Counted from the first letter of the stretch, positions 15,693 to 24,455 are shown. The stretch: 64,000 bases of DNA from SOJA01 sp964598485 (GCA_964598485.1 CAZRCD010000001.1:496001-560000), one strand, 5' to 3'. The notes: generated by a model from the letters alone, not told the origin. Translations and numbers: made by a program.

Positions 15693-16115
15693 TTGTCTAG
15701 AGGAAGCTTCACTAAAATGAAAAAGACAAAGACGAAAATCAAAAGCCAGAGGTATAACTGTTTAAATCCAGAATGCGAAATGGTTTTTTCAAATCCAATA
15801 ATTGTTCAAGATTTAAGCTCAAAAAATGGGTCTTCATACAGTGCATGTCCTTACTGCTTAACTGAAATAGTGATAGAAGAAGATTCCGAGGTTGAAGAGG
15901 AAAAGCGAACGTTGAAGAAAAAAAGAGCCATAATTGAAAAGGCTAAAGCACAGCCTCCAAAATTAAAGCCAGCTGAACAGCTTTCTCTAAAGGAACATGG
16001 ATGTCCATACTATTTTGGATATTTGAGCCAGCGTTCAAGAAAGGAAGAGATACCTGAAGAATGTATGACTTGCAAAAAAATAGTAGAATGCATGCTTAAG
16101 AAAGTAACTGGATAA
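15693..16115 (+). CDS. Cys-rich zinc-ribbon hypothetical protein
   Basis: 140 aa. N-terminal part CLNPECEMVFSNP plus CPYCLTE makes one ribbon; the C-terminal part has HGCPYYFGYLSQ and ECMTCKKIVECML, a second cysteine set. A charged linker (residues 65-95) separates them. Such two-part proteins are common in archaea and uncharacterised. A TATA-like TATTTATT lies upstream near 15650. Confidence 0.6.
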   Translation: MSRGSFTKMKKTKTKIKSQRYNCLNPECEMVFSNPIIVQDLSSKNGSSYSACPYCLTEIVIEEDSEVEEEKRTLKKKRAIIEKAKAQPPKLKPAEQLSLKEHGCPYYFGYLSQRSRKEEIPEECMTCKKIVECMLKKVTG

Positions 16116-16188
16116 GTTGATAATTCATGATACACACATGCCCTTTTAAATCTGAAAGGTTTTCTCTAAAAAACGGATAGGGGGCAAC

Positions 16189-16560
16189 ATGGCTTCAGCA
16201 ACTTCAGAGAAGAACCCGTGGGGCGTTATATCAGCTTCTCTTAAGACACAAAAATTGAACGCCGAAACAGTAACAACCATTGCAACAAGCTTTCTCAAAA
16301 GAATTGGACACAAGAGTGGCGTAAAACCTAAAAGAGTTACATTAGAAGAGGAAGCTTATATTGTTGAAATTGATACGAAAAATCATGGCTATCGTCGAGT
16401 TGATGCTGATACTCATGAAATTAAGGGGTATGAAATACAGCCAAAAGGCGAAGAAACATCCTTTATTTCTATTTCACCAAAAATAATCGCAGTGACATTT
16501 GGCATTTCAGCAGTCGTTTACGTCACTTCAAATTTTGCCTTTCAAATGTTTGGTGTTTGA
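16189..16560 (+). CDS. Hypothetical protein with C-terminal membrane anchor
   Basis: 123 aa. The soluble N-terminal part (1-95) has alternating strands (EEEAYIVEIDTKNHGYRRVD); the last 25 residues (IIAVTFGISAVVYVTSNFAF) form one membrane segment. Clear ribosome site (GGGGG) before ATG. Probably a membrane-anchored cytoplasmic domain. Not recognised. Confidence 0.6.
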   Translation: MASATSEKNPWGVISASLKTQKLNAETVTTIATSFLKRIGHKSGVKPKRVTLEEEAYIVEIDTKNHGYRRVDADTHEIKGYEIQPKGEETSFISISPKIIAVTFGISAVVYVTSNFAFQMFGV

Positions 16561-16645
16561 AGTTTATCATGCTTCATTATTTCAAATTCATAAATGCTAT
16601 ATAAATTTTGGAGGCATAATTTCGTTTCGCGAATGGTGAAACTAC

Positions 16646-17023
16646 TTGAAACTTGCCGTAGGAGCATTACTTCTTACTTTTGTTACAGCCGTAACTGCAG
16701 GTTTCTTCGTTTATCAGTTCACGTTCACTCTTACAGAAAAAATGAAAACGGCTTTTCCAACACAGTCTCTGCAATTGGAACGCGTAAACGCCAACAACAC
16801 TTGCATAACCGTTTCTGTTAGAAATTTTGCCTTAGTAGATGTCCAAATAACAGGAGTATATGTAAACGGCAAGGCGTATAGTTTGACAGAAAACATCTTT
16901 GTTCCACCAAACAGTGTAGGCACGATCCACTTGCACGGCACTTATGTAGAAGGTGAATCCTATACCTTAAAAATTACTTCATCATTGGGTTCTCCACTCG
17001 TTTCCGTCGTAAAATACGATTGA
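16646..17023 (+). CDS. Pilin-like secreted or membrane-anchored protein
   Basis: 125 aa from a TTG start. Hydrophobic N-terminus LAVGALLLTFVTAVTAGFFV with few charges before it, then a beta-rich domain with LQLERVNANNTCITVSVRN and VQITGVYVNGKAYSL. The layout resembles archaeal type IV pilin/archaellin-like surface proteins, but no clear class III cleavage site (KG/RG) is seen. Confidence 0.55.
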   Translation: MKLAVGALLLTFVTAVTAGFFVYQFTFTLTEKMKTAFPTQSLQLERVNANNTCITVSVRNFALVDVQITGVYVNGKAYSLTENIFVPPNSVGTIHLHGTYVEGESYTLKITSSLGSPLVSVVKYD

Positions 17024-17066
17024 AAATATAGAATTGGGTTGAAATAAAGTTTGGGAACTAAAACTG

Positions 17067-17393
17067 TTATTTTTTCGTCTTCTTTTCCGGTTTTTCCTCT
17101 TCTTTAGCTTCCTCTTCTATTTCGCTTGTGATTTCTTCTATTGGTTTCGGCGGTGGTGTTGTAGCCATTGTCCAGCCTATCCACATGCCTATACCCATTA
17201 CGGCTACTAGTGCTATGAAAACTGGCACTGCTATGACCCAGAATTGAACTTCATGCGTCCATGCTAGCGCATCCTCGCTTATCCCGAATACTCCAAGCCA
17301 CTGTGGAAAGAAGAGTGTTACAATGTACAACAAGGCAATGACTGCACATACAATGAATATTATTCCACCTATTCCTTGATCTTTACTTACCAT
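17067..17393 (-). CDS. Small two-helix membrane protein
   Basis: 108 aa with two membrane segments (GIIFIVCAVIALLYIVTLFF and FWVIAVPVFIALVAVMGIGM) and a charged cytoplasmic tail rich in Glu/Lys at the C-terminus. Not recognised. Separated from ahcY by about 70 nt. Confidence 0.6.
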   Translation of the reverse strand: MVSKDQGIGGIIFIVCAVIALLYIVTLFFPQWLGVFGISEDALAWTHEVQFWVIAVPVFIALVAVMGIGMWIGWTMATTPPPKPIEEITSEIEEEAKEEEKPEKKTKK

Positions 17394-17466
17394 TTATGCA
17401 TCACCATTTGTAAACCATGTTTACTCCTTTACACCTTTTAAAGTTTGCCGTGGTTTTCGACTGGCG

Positions 17467-18723
17467 CTAGATTGTTCCCATTTCCCAAGTTGACAGATAC
17501 TTTTTCTGTTCATCTGTTAATTCGTCTATTTTTATCTTCATTGCGTTGAGTTTCAATCTTGCTACTGTTTCATCTATTTCTTTTGGCACTGGGTAAACCT
17601 TGGGCGGCATCTTCTCGGTTTTAGCTATGTATTCTACACTGAGGGCTTGATTTGCAAAAGACATGTCCATAACCTCTGAAGGATGGCCCTCTGCTGCCGC
17701 TAAATTTACAAGTCTGCCCTCTGCTAGAATGTATATGTTTCTTCCATCTGCGAGCGTGTACTCGTCCAGATTTTGTCTTATGTTTCTCTTTGAAACGGCA
17801 AGTTCTTCCAAGTCTTTTATGCCGATTTCTACGTTGAAGTGTCCGCTGTTGGCGAGTATTGCTCCGTTTTTCATTTTCTGCATATGTTCTTTTCTGATGA
17901 CGTTTATGTCACCCGTTGTTGTTACAAAGATGTCGCCTATTATTGATGCTTCGGCTATTGGCATTACGCGGAACCCGTTCATCGCTGCTTCAAGCGCCCT
18001 GAGCGGGTTTACCTCTGTAACTATAACGTTAGCTCCCATGCCTTTTGCCCTCATTGCCAAGCCTCTTCCACACCATCCGTAACCGCAGACCACGAAGTTT
18101 TTGCCCGCTAAAAGTATGTTTGTGGCTCTTAGGATTCCATCTATTGTACTTTGTCCCGTTCCGTAGCGGTTGTCAAACAAGTGTTTTGTGTAAGCGTCGT
18201 TTACAGCTATTATGGGGTATTTGAGTGTTCCAGTTTTTTCCATAGCTCGTAAGCGCAAGACTCCGGTTGTTGTTTCTTCTGTTCCACCTTTAACGTTTTG
18301 TAAGGCTTCTGTCCTTTTACTGTGGATTGTGCTGACAAGGTCGGCACCGTCGTCTAAGGTTGTTTTGGGTTTGTGATCTATTACTTTTTCAACGCACCAG
18401 TAGTATTCATCTGTTGTTTGTCCTCGCCAAGCATAGACGTGAACGCCTTTTTCTGCTAGGGCTGCTGCGGCATCGTCTTGCGTGGATAGAGGGTTGGAGC
18501 CGCATAATGCAACTCTTGCTCCGCCAGCTAAGAGTGTTTCAACGAGCACTGCTGTTTCTTTTGTAACGTGTAAACATGCGCCTAAGGTCGTGCCTTCAAA
18601 TGGTTTTTGTTCCGTGAACCTTTTTTTGATTTTGTTTAAGACTGGCATATGCTTTGATGCCCATTCTATTTGAAGAAACCCTTTGGAAGCTAAACTTTCA
18701 TTTTTAACTTTGAAATTTTCCAT
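17467..18723 (-). CDS. ahcY: Adenosylhomocysteinase
   Basis: 418 aa, the short archaeal form. Substrate-side motif LGACLHVTKETAVLVETLLA and NAD-binding loop VVCGYGWCGRGLAMRAKGMG are clear, as is DNRYGTGQSTIDG. It reversibly splits S-adenosylhomocysteine into adenosine and homocysteine, clearing the product inhibitor of methyltransferases. It follows the amidohydrolase gene on the same strand, which can deaminate the same compound, so both arms of SAH disposal lie together. Confidence 0.96.
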   Translation of the reverse strand: MENFKVKNESLASKGFLQIEWASKHMPVLNKIKKRFTEQKPFEGTTLGACLHVTKETAVLVETLLAGGARVALCGSNPLSTQDDAAAALAEKGVHVYAWRGQTTDEYYWCVEKVIDHKPKTTLDDGADLVSTIHSKRTEALQNVKGGTEETTTGVLRLRAMEKTGTLKYPIIAVNDAYTKHLFDNRYGTGQSTIDGILRATNILLAGKNFVVCGYGWCGRGLAMRAKGMGANVIVTEVNPLRALEAAMNGFRVMPIAEASIIGDIFVTTTGDINVIRKEHMQKMKNGAILANSGHFNVEIGIKDLEELAVSKRNIRQNLDEYTLADGRNIYILAEGRLVNLAAAEGHPSEVMDMSFANQALSVEYIAKTEKMPPKVYPVPKEIDETVARLKLNAMKIKIDELTDEQKKYLSTWEMGTI

Positions 18724-18757
18724 TTTAATTCTTCCTTAATGGAATTTGCAATCTGGA

Positions 18758-20113
18758 CTATTTAATGTTACGTGCCAGTCGTTCGAGAAGGCTCTTCTTT
18801 GCTTTTTCAGCCAGTTCCAGAACTTTCTCAATTTTTATTGTTGTTGGATGTCCGTTTTCCATAACAATTTTGCCGTTTACTATTACCGTGTTGATATCTG
18901 CTGATTTTGCTGCGTAAACTAAATGGCTGATTTCGTTGTACAATGGACAGAGATGCGGTTTGTTGAAGTCAATGATTGCTAAGTCTGCCTTTTTGCCAAC
19001 TTCTATGGAGCCTATTTCGTTTTCCCATGATAGTGCTTTTGCTCCTTCTATGGTTGCCATTTCTAAAACTTGTTTTGCAGGTGTTAGTGTTGGATTTTTG
19101 TTTACGCCTTTATGTAGAAGGGCTGTTGCTTTCATGGTTTCGAACATGTCTGCTGTGTTGTTTGAACATGGGCTGTCTGTGCCCAGTGAAACTGTTATGC
19201 CTTTTCTGAGCATTTTTGGGACAGGGCTTATACCTGAGGCGAGTTTAAGGTTTGAGATTGGGTTGTGTGAAGCCTTTACCTTTCTTTTTTTCATTATTGT
19301 CATGTCTCTGTCCGTCAACGCTATGCAGTGAGCTGCAATCACGTGTTTGTCTAGAACCCCTAATGAATCTAGGTATGTCATTACTCCGTTTTTTAACTTA
19401 ATCTTGAAAGCTTTTTGGATTTTTTCTTGTTCGTCGATGGTTTCTGCAACGTGTGTGTGCCAAATTATTGGTGTTTTTTCTGAGCCGTATTTCTGGTTTA
19501 GTTCTTCTTTGATTTCTTTTAGTTCCTTCATGTATTCTGGGTCAACGGTGTAGGGTGAGTGAGGGTCTACGCTGACGCGGATTAGTCCGTTTGCTTTGTC
19601 GTGCCAGTTTTTACCCAAGTTTGTTAACGCTTTTTTGTCTTCTTTTTTTCTCCATGAAAAACATACGTGGCCTATTACTCCTCTTAGGCCTGTTTCAGCG
19701 AATGCTTTTGCTTCATTTTCTTCTGGTGTGTAATGATACATTGTGTTGACTGTTGTTGTTCCGGTCATTATGGATTCTGTGGCTGTTAGTAAGGCTCCGA
19801 CGTAAATGTCATGGGGCGTCATGTGTTTTTCTATTGGCCATATCCATTTTTCCAGCCATTCTTGGAGTGGTAAATCGTCTGCGTATCCTCTTAGCAGGCT
19901 CATTGCTGCGTGTTGATGTGTGTTTACGAGGCCTGGTATGACAACTTTGTCTTTTGCATCAATTTTTTCGTATCCTGTTCCATATTTTCTTTTTAGATCG
20001 CGGTTTTTTCCTACGTCAATTATGTTTTTGTCTTCTATTGCGATGGCTCCTTGGCGAATTATTTTTTGGTTATGCATTGTGATGATGGTTCCGTTTTGGA
20101 TGAGGATGTTCAT
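18758..20113 (-). CDS. mtaD: 5'-methylthioadenosine/S-adenosylhomocysteine deaminase
   Basis: 451 aa amidohydrolase. Metal ligands: NTHQHAAMSLLRG (NTHxH, about residue 62), WHTHVAET, AAHCIALT and SLGTDSPCSNN (catalytic Asp). The YADDLPLQEWLEKWIWP stretch is typical of the MtaD/SsnA branch. It converts SAH or MTA to the inosyl form for purine and methionine salvage. In an apparent operon with ahcY downstream and a small membrane protein 1 nt upstream. Confidence 0.9.
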   Translation of the reverse strand: MNILIQNGTIITMHNQKIIRQGAIAIEDKNIIDVGKNRDLKRKYGTGYEKIDAKDKVVIPGLVNTHQHAAMSLLRGYADDLPLQEWLEKWIWPIEKHMTPHDIYVGALLTATESIMTGTTTVNTMYHYTPEENEAKAFAETGLRGVIGHVCFSWRKKEDKKALTNLGKNWHDKANGLIRVSVDPHSPYTVDPEYMKELKEIKEELNQKYGSEKTPIIWHTHVAETIDEQEKIQKAFKIKLKNGVMTYLDSLGVLDKHVIAAHCIALTDRDMTIMKKRKVKASHNPISNLKLASGISPVPKMLRKGITVSLGTDSPCSNNTADMFETMKATALLHKGVNKNPTLTPAKQVLEMATIEGAKALSWENEIGSIEVGKKADLAIIDFNKPHLCPLYNEISHLVYAAKSADINTVIVNGKIVMENGHPTTIKIEKVLELAEKAKKSLLERLARNIK

Positions 20114-20114
20114 T

Positions 20115-20318
20115 TTATTCGCTTCTTTTTTTGTTGTAGTGGTTGCTTATGAACAGTGTTATGCCTGCTGTGAAGAATATGGCTTCGAAGAATTCATGGT
20201 GTAATATGTCTTCTATGTCGAAGAAGCGTTCCCATGTGCAAACGTGGTGGAGAATCATCAGGGTTCCTACAATGATTAGGAGAATTTCAAACGTTTTGGT
20301 CTTGTCCATGTTTTTCAC
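20115..20318 (-). CDS. Small two-helix membrane protein
   Basis: 67 aa with two hydrophobic segments (ILLIIVGTLMILHHVCTW and AIFFTAGITLFISNHY) and several His (HHVC, HHEF). It ends 1 nt before mtaD, so is probably the first gene of the mtaD-ahcY unit. No family recognised. Confidence 0.6.
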   Translation of the reverse strand: MKNMDKTKTFEILLIIVGTLMILHHVCTWERFFDIEDILHHEFFEAIFFTAGITLFISNHYNKKRSE

Positions 20319-20392
20319 GCCAACAACATTATGAAATTAAACTGTTGATTCCTAGAACTTTTAAACTTTCTTTTCCTTCTTATTTGAAGTGT

Positions 20393-20878
20393 ATGAAGTG
20401 GTGTATTTTGGACAGTGTTGACAAAACTATCTGGGTTCTGCCTTTCTTAAGCGTCTTAGACGTTATTTCCACTTTGTATGTGGAAAGTTTAGGGTATTCT
20501 TTGGTGTTGTATGAGGCTGGTTTTTTCGCTGGATATTTTGTTGGTGCTGGTTTAACCTATGTTTATATTGTTATGTATTTGTCGAGCGTTAGTATTGTTG
20601 CCTACGTGTTATGGTATATTAAGAATAAGAAGCTGAATTCTTCTGTGTTCTTTGACAAGGTGTTTTTTCTTTTTTTGGTTGGGGTTGCGTGTTATATTTA
20701 CGTTAGGTTAACTGTAGCGTTTGTCGGAAATTTCATGTTACCCTATTTTGTCAGTGGTAGGGCTTCTTGGTTTTCGATTGACTTGCTTGTATATTTAAGT
20801 ACTGCTTTCACCCTATTTTTTTACTTGTGGCGTAATGTTATTGATTGGGTGAGAGGAAATGGTGGTGAAAAGGAGTAG
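20393..20878 (+). CDS. Polytopic membrane protein
   Basis: About 161 aa from ATG 20393 (open frame extends to a TTG at 20345). Four to five membrane segments (VLPFLSVLDVISTLYV, GFFAGYFVGAGLTYVYIV, VFFLFLVGVACYIYV, STAFTLFFYLW). A TATA-like TTTTAAAC about 34 nt before 20393 fits a leaderless start there. Six nt before the phosphotransferase-like gene, so co-transcribed. Confidence 0.6.
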   Translation: MKWCILDSVDKTIWVLPFLSVLDVISTLYVESLGYSLVLYEAGFFAGYFVGAGLTYVYIVMYLSSVSIVAYVLWYIKNKKLNSSVFFDKVFFLFLVGVACYIYVRLTVAFVGNFMLPYFVSGRASWFSIDLLVYLSTAFTLFFYLWRNVIDWVRGNGGEKE

Positions 20879-20884
20879 TGGTTT

Positions 20885-21979
20885 ATGAAACTTTCCTTGG
20901 ATGCTCTTCATGAATATCTCTCTTGCTTGTATGATGCTGATGTGGAAATCCGTGGCGTTTGGAGGCTTGGTGAGAAATCTGAAGTTTCTAAGGATTTAAA
21001 GGGTTTTGGTTACGGCGTTCCTTACGTCATCGAGTTTAGTGTTGACGGCGAAGCAAAACGCGTTGTTTTGGAAACCATGCGTTCTGGAGGTTTTGGGCAT
21101 GACTATGTTTCTGATCGTGCTGGAAGTTTGCTTTGGCAACATAGTGTCTTCAACAAGTTGCCTCGGCATGCGCGTTCAGTAGATGTTGGTGCGTTTACAG
21201 TGGACGGTAAAGGTTTGCAGTCTTTGGGGAATTGCGGAGAGTTTTTTATTGTCACCGAGTTTGCAGGTGGTAGGCTTTACCATTTTGATTTGGATCGTAT
21301 TAAGGAGACTGGGCGGCTAAGCGAGTTAGATGAGAAGCGTTGTTTGATTTTGTCTGATTACCTCGCTGAAATTCACAACGTAAAGCGTGAGGCGCCGTCG
21401 CTTTATGTTAGACGGGCTCGGGAGCTTGTTGGACACGGTGAATGTATCATGGGTTTGTTAGATAGCTACCCGTCTGGACTTGACTTTGTCAGCGAGTCAG
21501 ATTTGATCAATATTGAGCGCAACTGTATTGTTTGGCGTTGGCGTCTTAAACGTAAGGCTCACAGGCTCAGTCAAGTTCATGGGGATTTTCATCCTTGGAA
21601 TGTGCTGTTTCGTGAGGGCGTTGATTTTACGGTTTTGGATCGCAGTCGTGGTGAGTGGGGTGAGCCTGCTGATGATGTTACCGCTATGACCGTCAATTAT
21701 ATTTTTTATTCTCTGCAGAAGTATGGCGAGTTGGCTGGGGTTTTTGAGCGTTTGTTTAGGCTTTTCTGGGAGAATTACCTGCGGAAGACTGGTGATCGAG
21801 AGATTTTGGAGGTTGTTCAGCCTTTTTATGCTTGGCGTGGTTTGGTTGTGGCTTCGCCTATTTGGTATCCTAATCTCAGCAGAGATGTCCGGGTTAAGCT
21901 GTTTAACTTTATAAGAAATGCTTTGCAATGTGAAAGATTTGATTTGGAAGGTGTGAACTCTTACATCAGCACTACTTAG
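20885..21979 (+). CDS. Aminoglycoside-phosphotransferase-like kinase
   Basis: 364 aa. VHGDFHPWNVLF (about residue 231) is the catalytic Brenner-type loop of the APH/choline-kinase family. The following LDRSRGEWGEPADDV holds the metal-binding Asp position and the WGEP/DD pattern. N-terminal lobe has VVLETMRSGGFGHDY. It probably phosphorylates a small metabolite; drug resistance is not implied. Neighbouring membrane protein may be linked. Confidence 0.8.
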   Translation: MKLSLDALHEYLSCLYDADVEIRGVWRLGEKSEVSKDLKGFGYGVPYVIEFSVDGEAKRVVLETMRSGGFGHDYVSDRAGSLLWQHSVFNKLPRHARSVDVGAFTVDGKGLQSLGNCGEFFIVTEFAGGRLYHFDLDRIKETGRLSELDEKRCLILSDYLAEIHNVKREAPSLYVRRARELVGHGECIMGLLDSYPSGLDFVSESDLINIERNCIVWRWRLKRKAHRLSQVHGDFHPWNVLFREGVDFTVLDRSRGEWGEPADDVTAMTVNYIFYSLQKYGELAGVFERLFRLFWENYLRKTGDREILEVVQPFYAWRGLVVASPIWYPNLSRDVRVKLFNFIRNALQCERFDLEGVNSYISTT

Positions 21980-22443
21980 GTTTTCCATGGATAGCGTATA
22001 TCTGCATACACTACACCGCGTTTGGCTCTTTCCATTTGTTCTTTAACCCATTTTTCTAAGCCGATTTTTTGTAGACGTTTTCCGTCTTGAATTAGGGTTG
22101 GGTAGTGTTCTGCTAGGTTTTGGATGAGCTTGCATGGGTATTCTTTGCATTGTGTGCAGATTTCTATGCTTTTTTGTTTGGCGCATTGGCGGATTTTGCA
22201 GTCTGGTGGTCCGCCGCCTGTTCTACACGTGCAGTTTAAGTTGACTAGTTTTTGGAGGAATTGCCAGAATGTTGGGAACGTGTTTTTCATTTCTGGTATG
22301 TATTGGTACCAGTTGTCCATGCCTTCTTCGTGTAGGCTTTTTTGTAGTTGGCTTGCTTTTTGTGGGATGCGGTTGCGATGGGCACATAATCCGCAGTACA
22401 GGCCGCAGTAGGTTACATAGGTGAGTAGGTTTTGGTTTGACAT
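21976..22443 (-). CDS. DUF3795-like cysteine-rich protein
   Basis: 155 aa with many cysteines in the family pattern: YCGLYCGLCAHRNR at the N-terminus, NCTCRTGGGPPDCKIRQCA in the middle, and ICTQCKEYPC. These probably bind zinc or an iron-sulfur centre. A second, better-matching DUF3795 protein lies at 41864-42253. It overlaps the end of the kinase-like gene by 4 nt, tail to tail. Function unknown. Confidence 0.7.
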   Translation of the reverse strand: MSNQNLLTYVTYCGLYCGLCAHRNRIPQKASQLQKSLHEEGMDNWYQYIPEMKNTFPTFWQFLQKLVNLNCTCRTGGGPPDCKIRQCAKQKSIEICTQCKEYPCKLIQNLAEHYPTLIQDGKRLQKIGLEKWVKEQMERAKRGVVYADIRYPWKT

Positions 22444-22478
22444 ATTTACTCATAGGGATTAAAGGATAAATAGGGTTT

Positions 22479-22622
22479 TTGACTAAGGTTATTGTTTGCT
22501 GGTGTTTATGTTTGGATGCTGAATATGCTGAGGATTTGAAGAGAATGCTTAAGGAGATAGGTTATTCTGTTAGGGCTGTTGAGGCAATTCTAAAATGGTA
22601 TACACCAAACGATTCTGAATAG
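22479..22622 (+). CDS. Small hypothetical protein coupled to the GIY-YIG gene
   Basis: 47 aa from TTG 22479: TKVIVCWCLCLDAEYAEDLK, then RMLKEIGYSVRAVEAILKWY. A strand followed by an amphipathic helix, strand and helix, like half a ferredoxin-type fold. The stop TAG is directly followed by the ATG of the next gene, so the two are translationally coupled. Confidence 0.5.
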   Translation: MTKVIVCWCLCLDAEYAEDLKRMLKEIGYSVRAVEAILKWYTPNDSE

Positions 22623-23024
22623 ATGAGTATGGTGAAGGGCGTCTACGTCTTAGTCATTTCGGTTGGCAGGGATATTAGGGTAAATATTGGTGCTTTGGGA
22701 AGCATATTTTTTGAGAGAGGTTTGTATGCATATGTGGGTTCTGCCCAAAATGGTTTAGAAAGACGAGTACAGCGACACCTTAGAAAGACGAAGAAGAAGT
22801 TTTGGCATATTGACGATCTGCTTGATGATGATGCTGTACGGGTTGTGAAGGTTTTCTGCAAAGAGGCGGAGAAATCCGAGGAGTGTAAGATTGCTGGAAA
22901 ATTGAGCGAAAAGGGTGTTGCTGTTAGACGTTTTGGGTGTTCTGATTGTGGTTGCGTTAGCCATTTGTTTAGGATAGATGATTGTGGTTTGTTGAGAGAT
23001 TCTATGTCTGACATGCAGTTGTGA
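22623..23024 (+). CDS. DUF123 GIY-YIG nuclease-like protein
   Basis: 133 aa. The pattern KGVYVLVISV ... RGLYAYVGSAQNGLERRVQR ... FWHIDDLL is that of DUF123, an archaeal branch of the GIY-YIG fold; G-x-Y and Y-V-G-S correspond to the GIY and YIG strands, with Arg and His of the active site (RRVQRH). A C-terminal CSDCGCVSHLF may bind metal. Possibly a repair or resolvase-type nuclease. Confidence 0.85.
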   Translation: MSMVKGVYVLVISVGRDIRVNIGALGSIFFERGLYAYVGSAQNGLERRVQRHLRKTKKKFWHIDDLLDDDAVRVVKVFCKEAEKSEECKIAGKLSEKGVAVRRFGCSDCGCVSHLFRIDDCGLLRDSMSDMQL

Positions 23025-23034
23025 TTTAAAGCTT

Positions 23035-23820
23035 TTATTGTGTTAGTGATTTGTGTTGTGTGATGTCTGAGGCTTGGAGGATTTCTCTATGCTTTATTAT
23101 ATTATTGAAGTCAACGTAGCCGCCGCCAACTATTTTTAGCTTCGCATTGATTTTCTTGTTTTTGATTTCTATGACATTGTAGGAGTTTAGGAAGAATCCG
23201 CGTAGTCTTTCGCATGATATGCTTCCGGCGTGGATTACTTACATTTTTTCTATTTGCCATTTCCATGGTCTGTGGCGGTGTCCGCATAGGACTAGGTTTG
23301 CTTTGGTTTTTGTTAGGCTTCTTAGGGCGTCTCCTGCGTCTATTATTGTGACTGGGTCTGCTCCTGTGTCTGGTACTGGGATTATGTGGTGGTGTAATGC
23401 AACGATTTTCGTGTGGTTTTTATATTTTTTTAGTGTGTTTTCTAGCCACAAGTTCTGTCTGTGTCCCACTTCACCGTCGTCTCTATCGGGTCTAGCACTG
23501 CTCAACACTATTATGACTGTATTGTCAATTTCTGTTATTTGGTTGAATGGAAAATATTGTCTGAATAGCAGGTAGCCTGTTGCTCGGTAGTCGTGGTTTC
23601 CACTCACGTATATGATGTTTTTAGGTTTTAGTTGTTTGAGTTCTCTTGCTGCCTGTTTGAATTGGGATTGTATGCCGTCTTCTGTCAGGTCGCCTGTTAC
23701 GACTACTGCGTCTGGCGACATGGCGTTGATTTCTTTTATGGCTGTGCGGAACCTTTCGTTATTGAACATGGGTCCGCAGTGGATGTCTGAAATTTGAACG
23801 ATTAGCATAATTTCTTTCAC
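23035..23820 (-). pseudogene. Metallophosphoesterase interrupted by one in-frame TAA
   Basis: The first part (193 codons, down to 23239) has all calcineurin-like motifs: VQISDIHCG, VVTGDLTEDG, VSGNHDYR, ALHHHIIPVP, CGHRHRPWKW. A TAA at 23239-23241 follows M193. Reading on in the same frame gives VIHAGSISCERLRGFF and SYNVIEIKNK up to the next stop at 23035, which is the family's expected C-terminal end (usually Y-V/I-HAG after the GHxH region). So a Tyr codon (TAT/TAC) has probably become TAA. The protein may still fold, since all metal ligands precede the stop. Confidence 0.75.
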
Positions 23821-23965
23821 GCTTTTTCAAACCAAAGCTAGACAACAACTAATAAACATTTTGGAATTGGGTTCTGTAAAGTTTTGTATATAAGGCGGAA
23901 AAGGAGAATGTTTGAAGCTTATTTTCTTTTGAAAAAGATTTTTTATCCCTATTTTTTGAATGAAA

Positions 23966-23973
23966 TTTATATA
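23966..23973 (+). promoter_or_regulatory. TATA box for the acidic/basic micro-ORF pair
   Basis: TTTATATA preceded by a purine-rich BRE-like GAA. It lies 39 nt before the ATG at 24012, with the ribosome site GGAGG at 24000-24004 in between. Confidence 0.65.
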
Positions 23974-24011
23974 TACTACTTGTGGTGGCTTGAAATTTTG
24001 GAGGTTCGACT

Positions 24012-24071
24012 ATGCTGTTCGAAGAAGAGGAAGAGGAAGAAGAAGAGCCTGAAGAAGAAGAAGAGTGGTGA
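24012..24071 (+). CDS. Acidic micro-protein, first of a coupled pair
   Basis: 19 aa: MLF, then nine Glu, Pro, five Glu and Trp. TATA box, GGAGG and ATG are all properly spaced. Its TGA overlaps the GTG of the basic partner (GTGA), the usual sign of translational coupling. Very similar in kind to the acidic frame at 10506. Confidence 0.5.
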   Translation: MLFEEEEEEEEEPEEEEEW

Positions 24072-24127
24072 AAGTAGTGTCAAAGGGTAAGAAAAAAGGA
24101 AAGAAGAAAGGGAAGAAGGACAAGTAA
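24068..24127 (+). CDS. Basic micro-protein, second of a coupled pair
   Basis: 19 aa starting GTG: KVVSKGKKKGKKKGKKDK. Net charge strongly positive, opposite to the partner that precedes it. Together they could pair electrostatically or bind RNA. A T-rich tract follows at 24154-24170. Confidence 0.5.
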   Translation: MKVVSKGKKKGKKKGKKDK

Positions 24128-24153
24128 CAGACTGCTTGAAGTTTGTCTTACTC

Positions 24154-24170
24154 CATTTTTTTCTCTTTTT
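24154..24170 (+). terminator. T-rich terminator candidate
   Basis: Two T-runs separated by CTC (seven T, then five) downstream of the micro-ORF pair. Confidence 0.35.
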
Positions 24171-24267
24171 ATAATATGTTTGTATTTTTCTCGTGATTGG
24201 GCTTCACCGTTTGTTTTTCTGCGGACGCCTTTTGTTCAGTGTCATGTACGGTCTTGTAGGTTTTAGT

Positions 24268-24455
24268 GTTTCAATCCTTGTTTTAATGGATTTCATCCTC
24301 CGACTCCGATGTACGCATCAGCGACAACAACACAATCAACAGTTTCAATCCTTGTTTTAATGGATTTCATCCTCCGACTGTTTACTGTTTGTTCATCCAA
24401 GTCGGTAGTGACTATTTCGTTTCAATCCTTGTTTTAATGGATTTCATCCTCCGAC
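24268..24455 (-). CRISPR. CRISPR array, three 37-bp repeats and two spacers
   Basis: Identical repeats at 24268-24304, 24342-24378 and 24419-24455; spacers of 37 nt (24305-24341) and 40 nt (24379-24418). On the minus strand the repeat begins GTCGGAGG and ends GGATTGAAAC, the usual type I 5' handle, so crRNA is made from the minus strand, the same direction as the cas genes. The newest spacer is therefore next to the 24419 repeat. A very short array for a complete cas set. Confidence 0.97.

Noticed and set aside
23884..24090. 68-codon frame rich in Lys and Arg
   Set aside because: Begins before the TATA box and is a frame-shifted reading of the acidic/basic micro-ORF pair.
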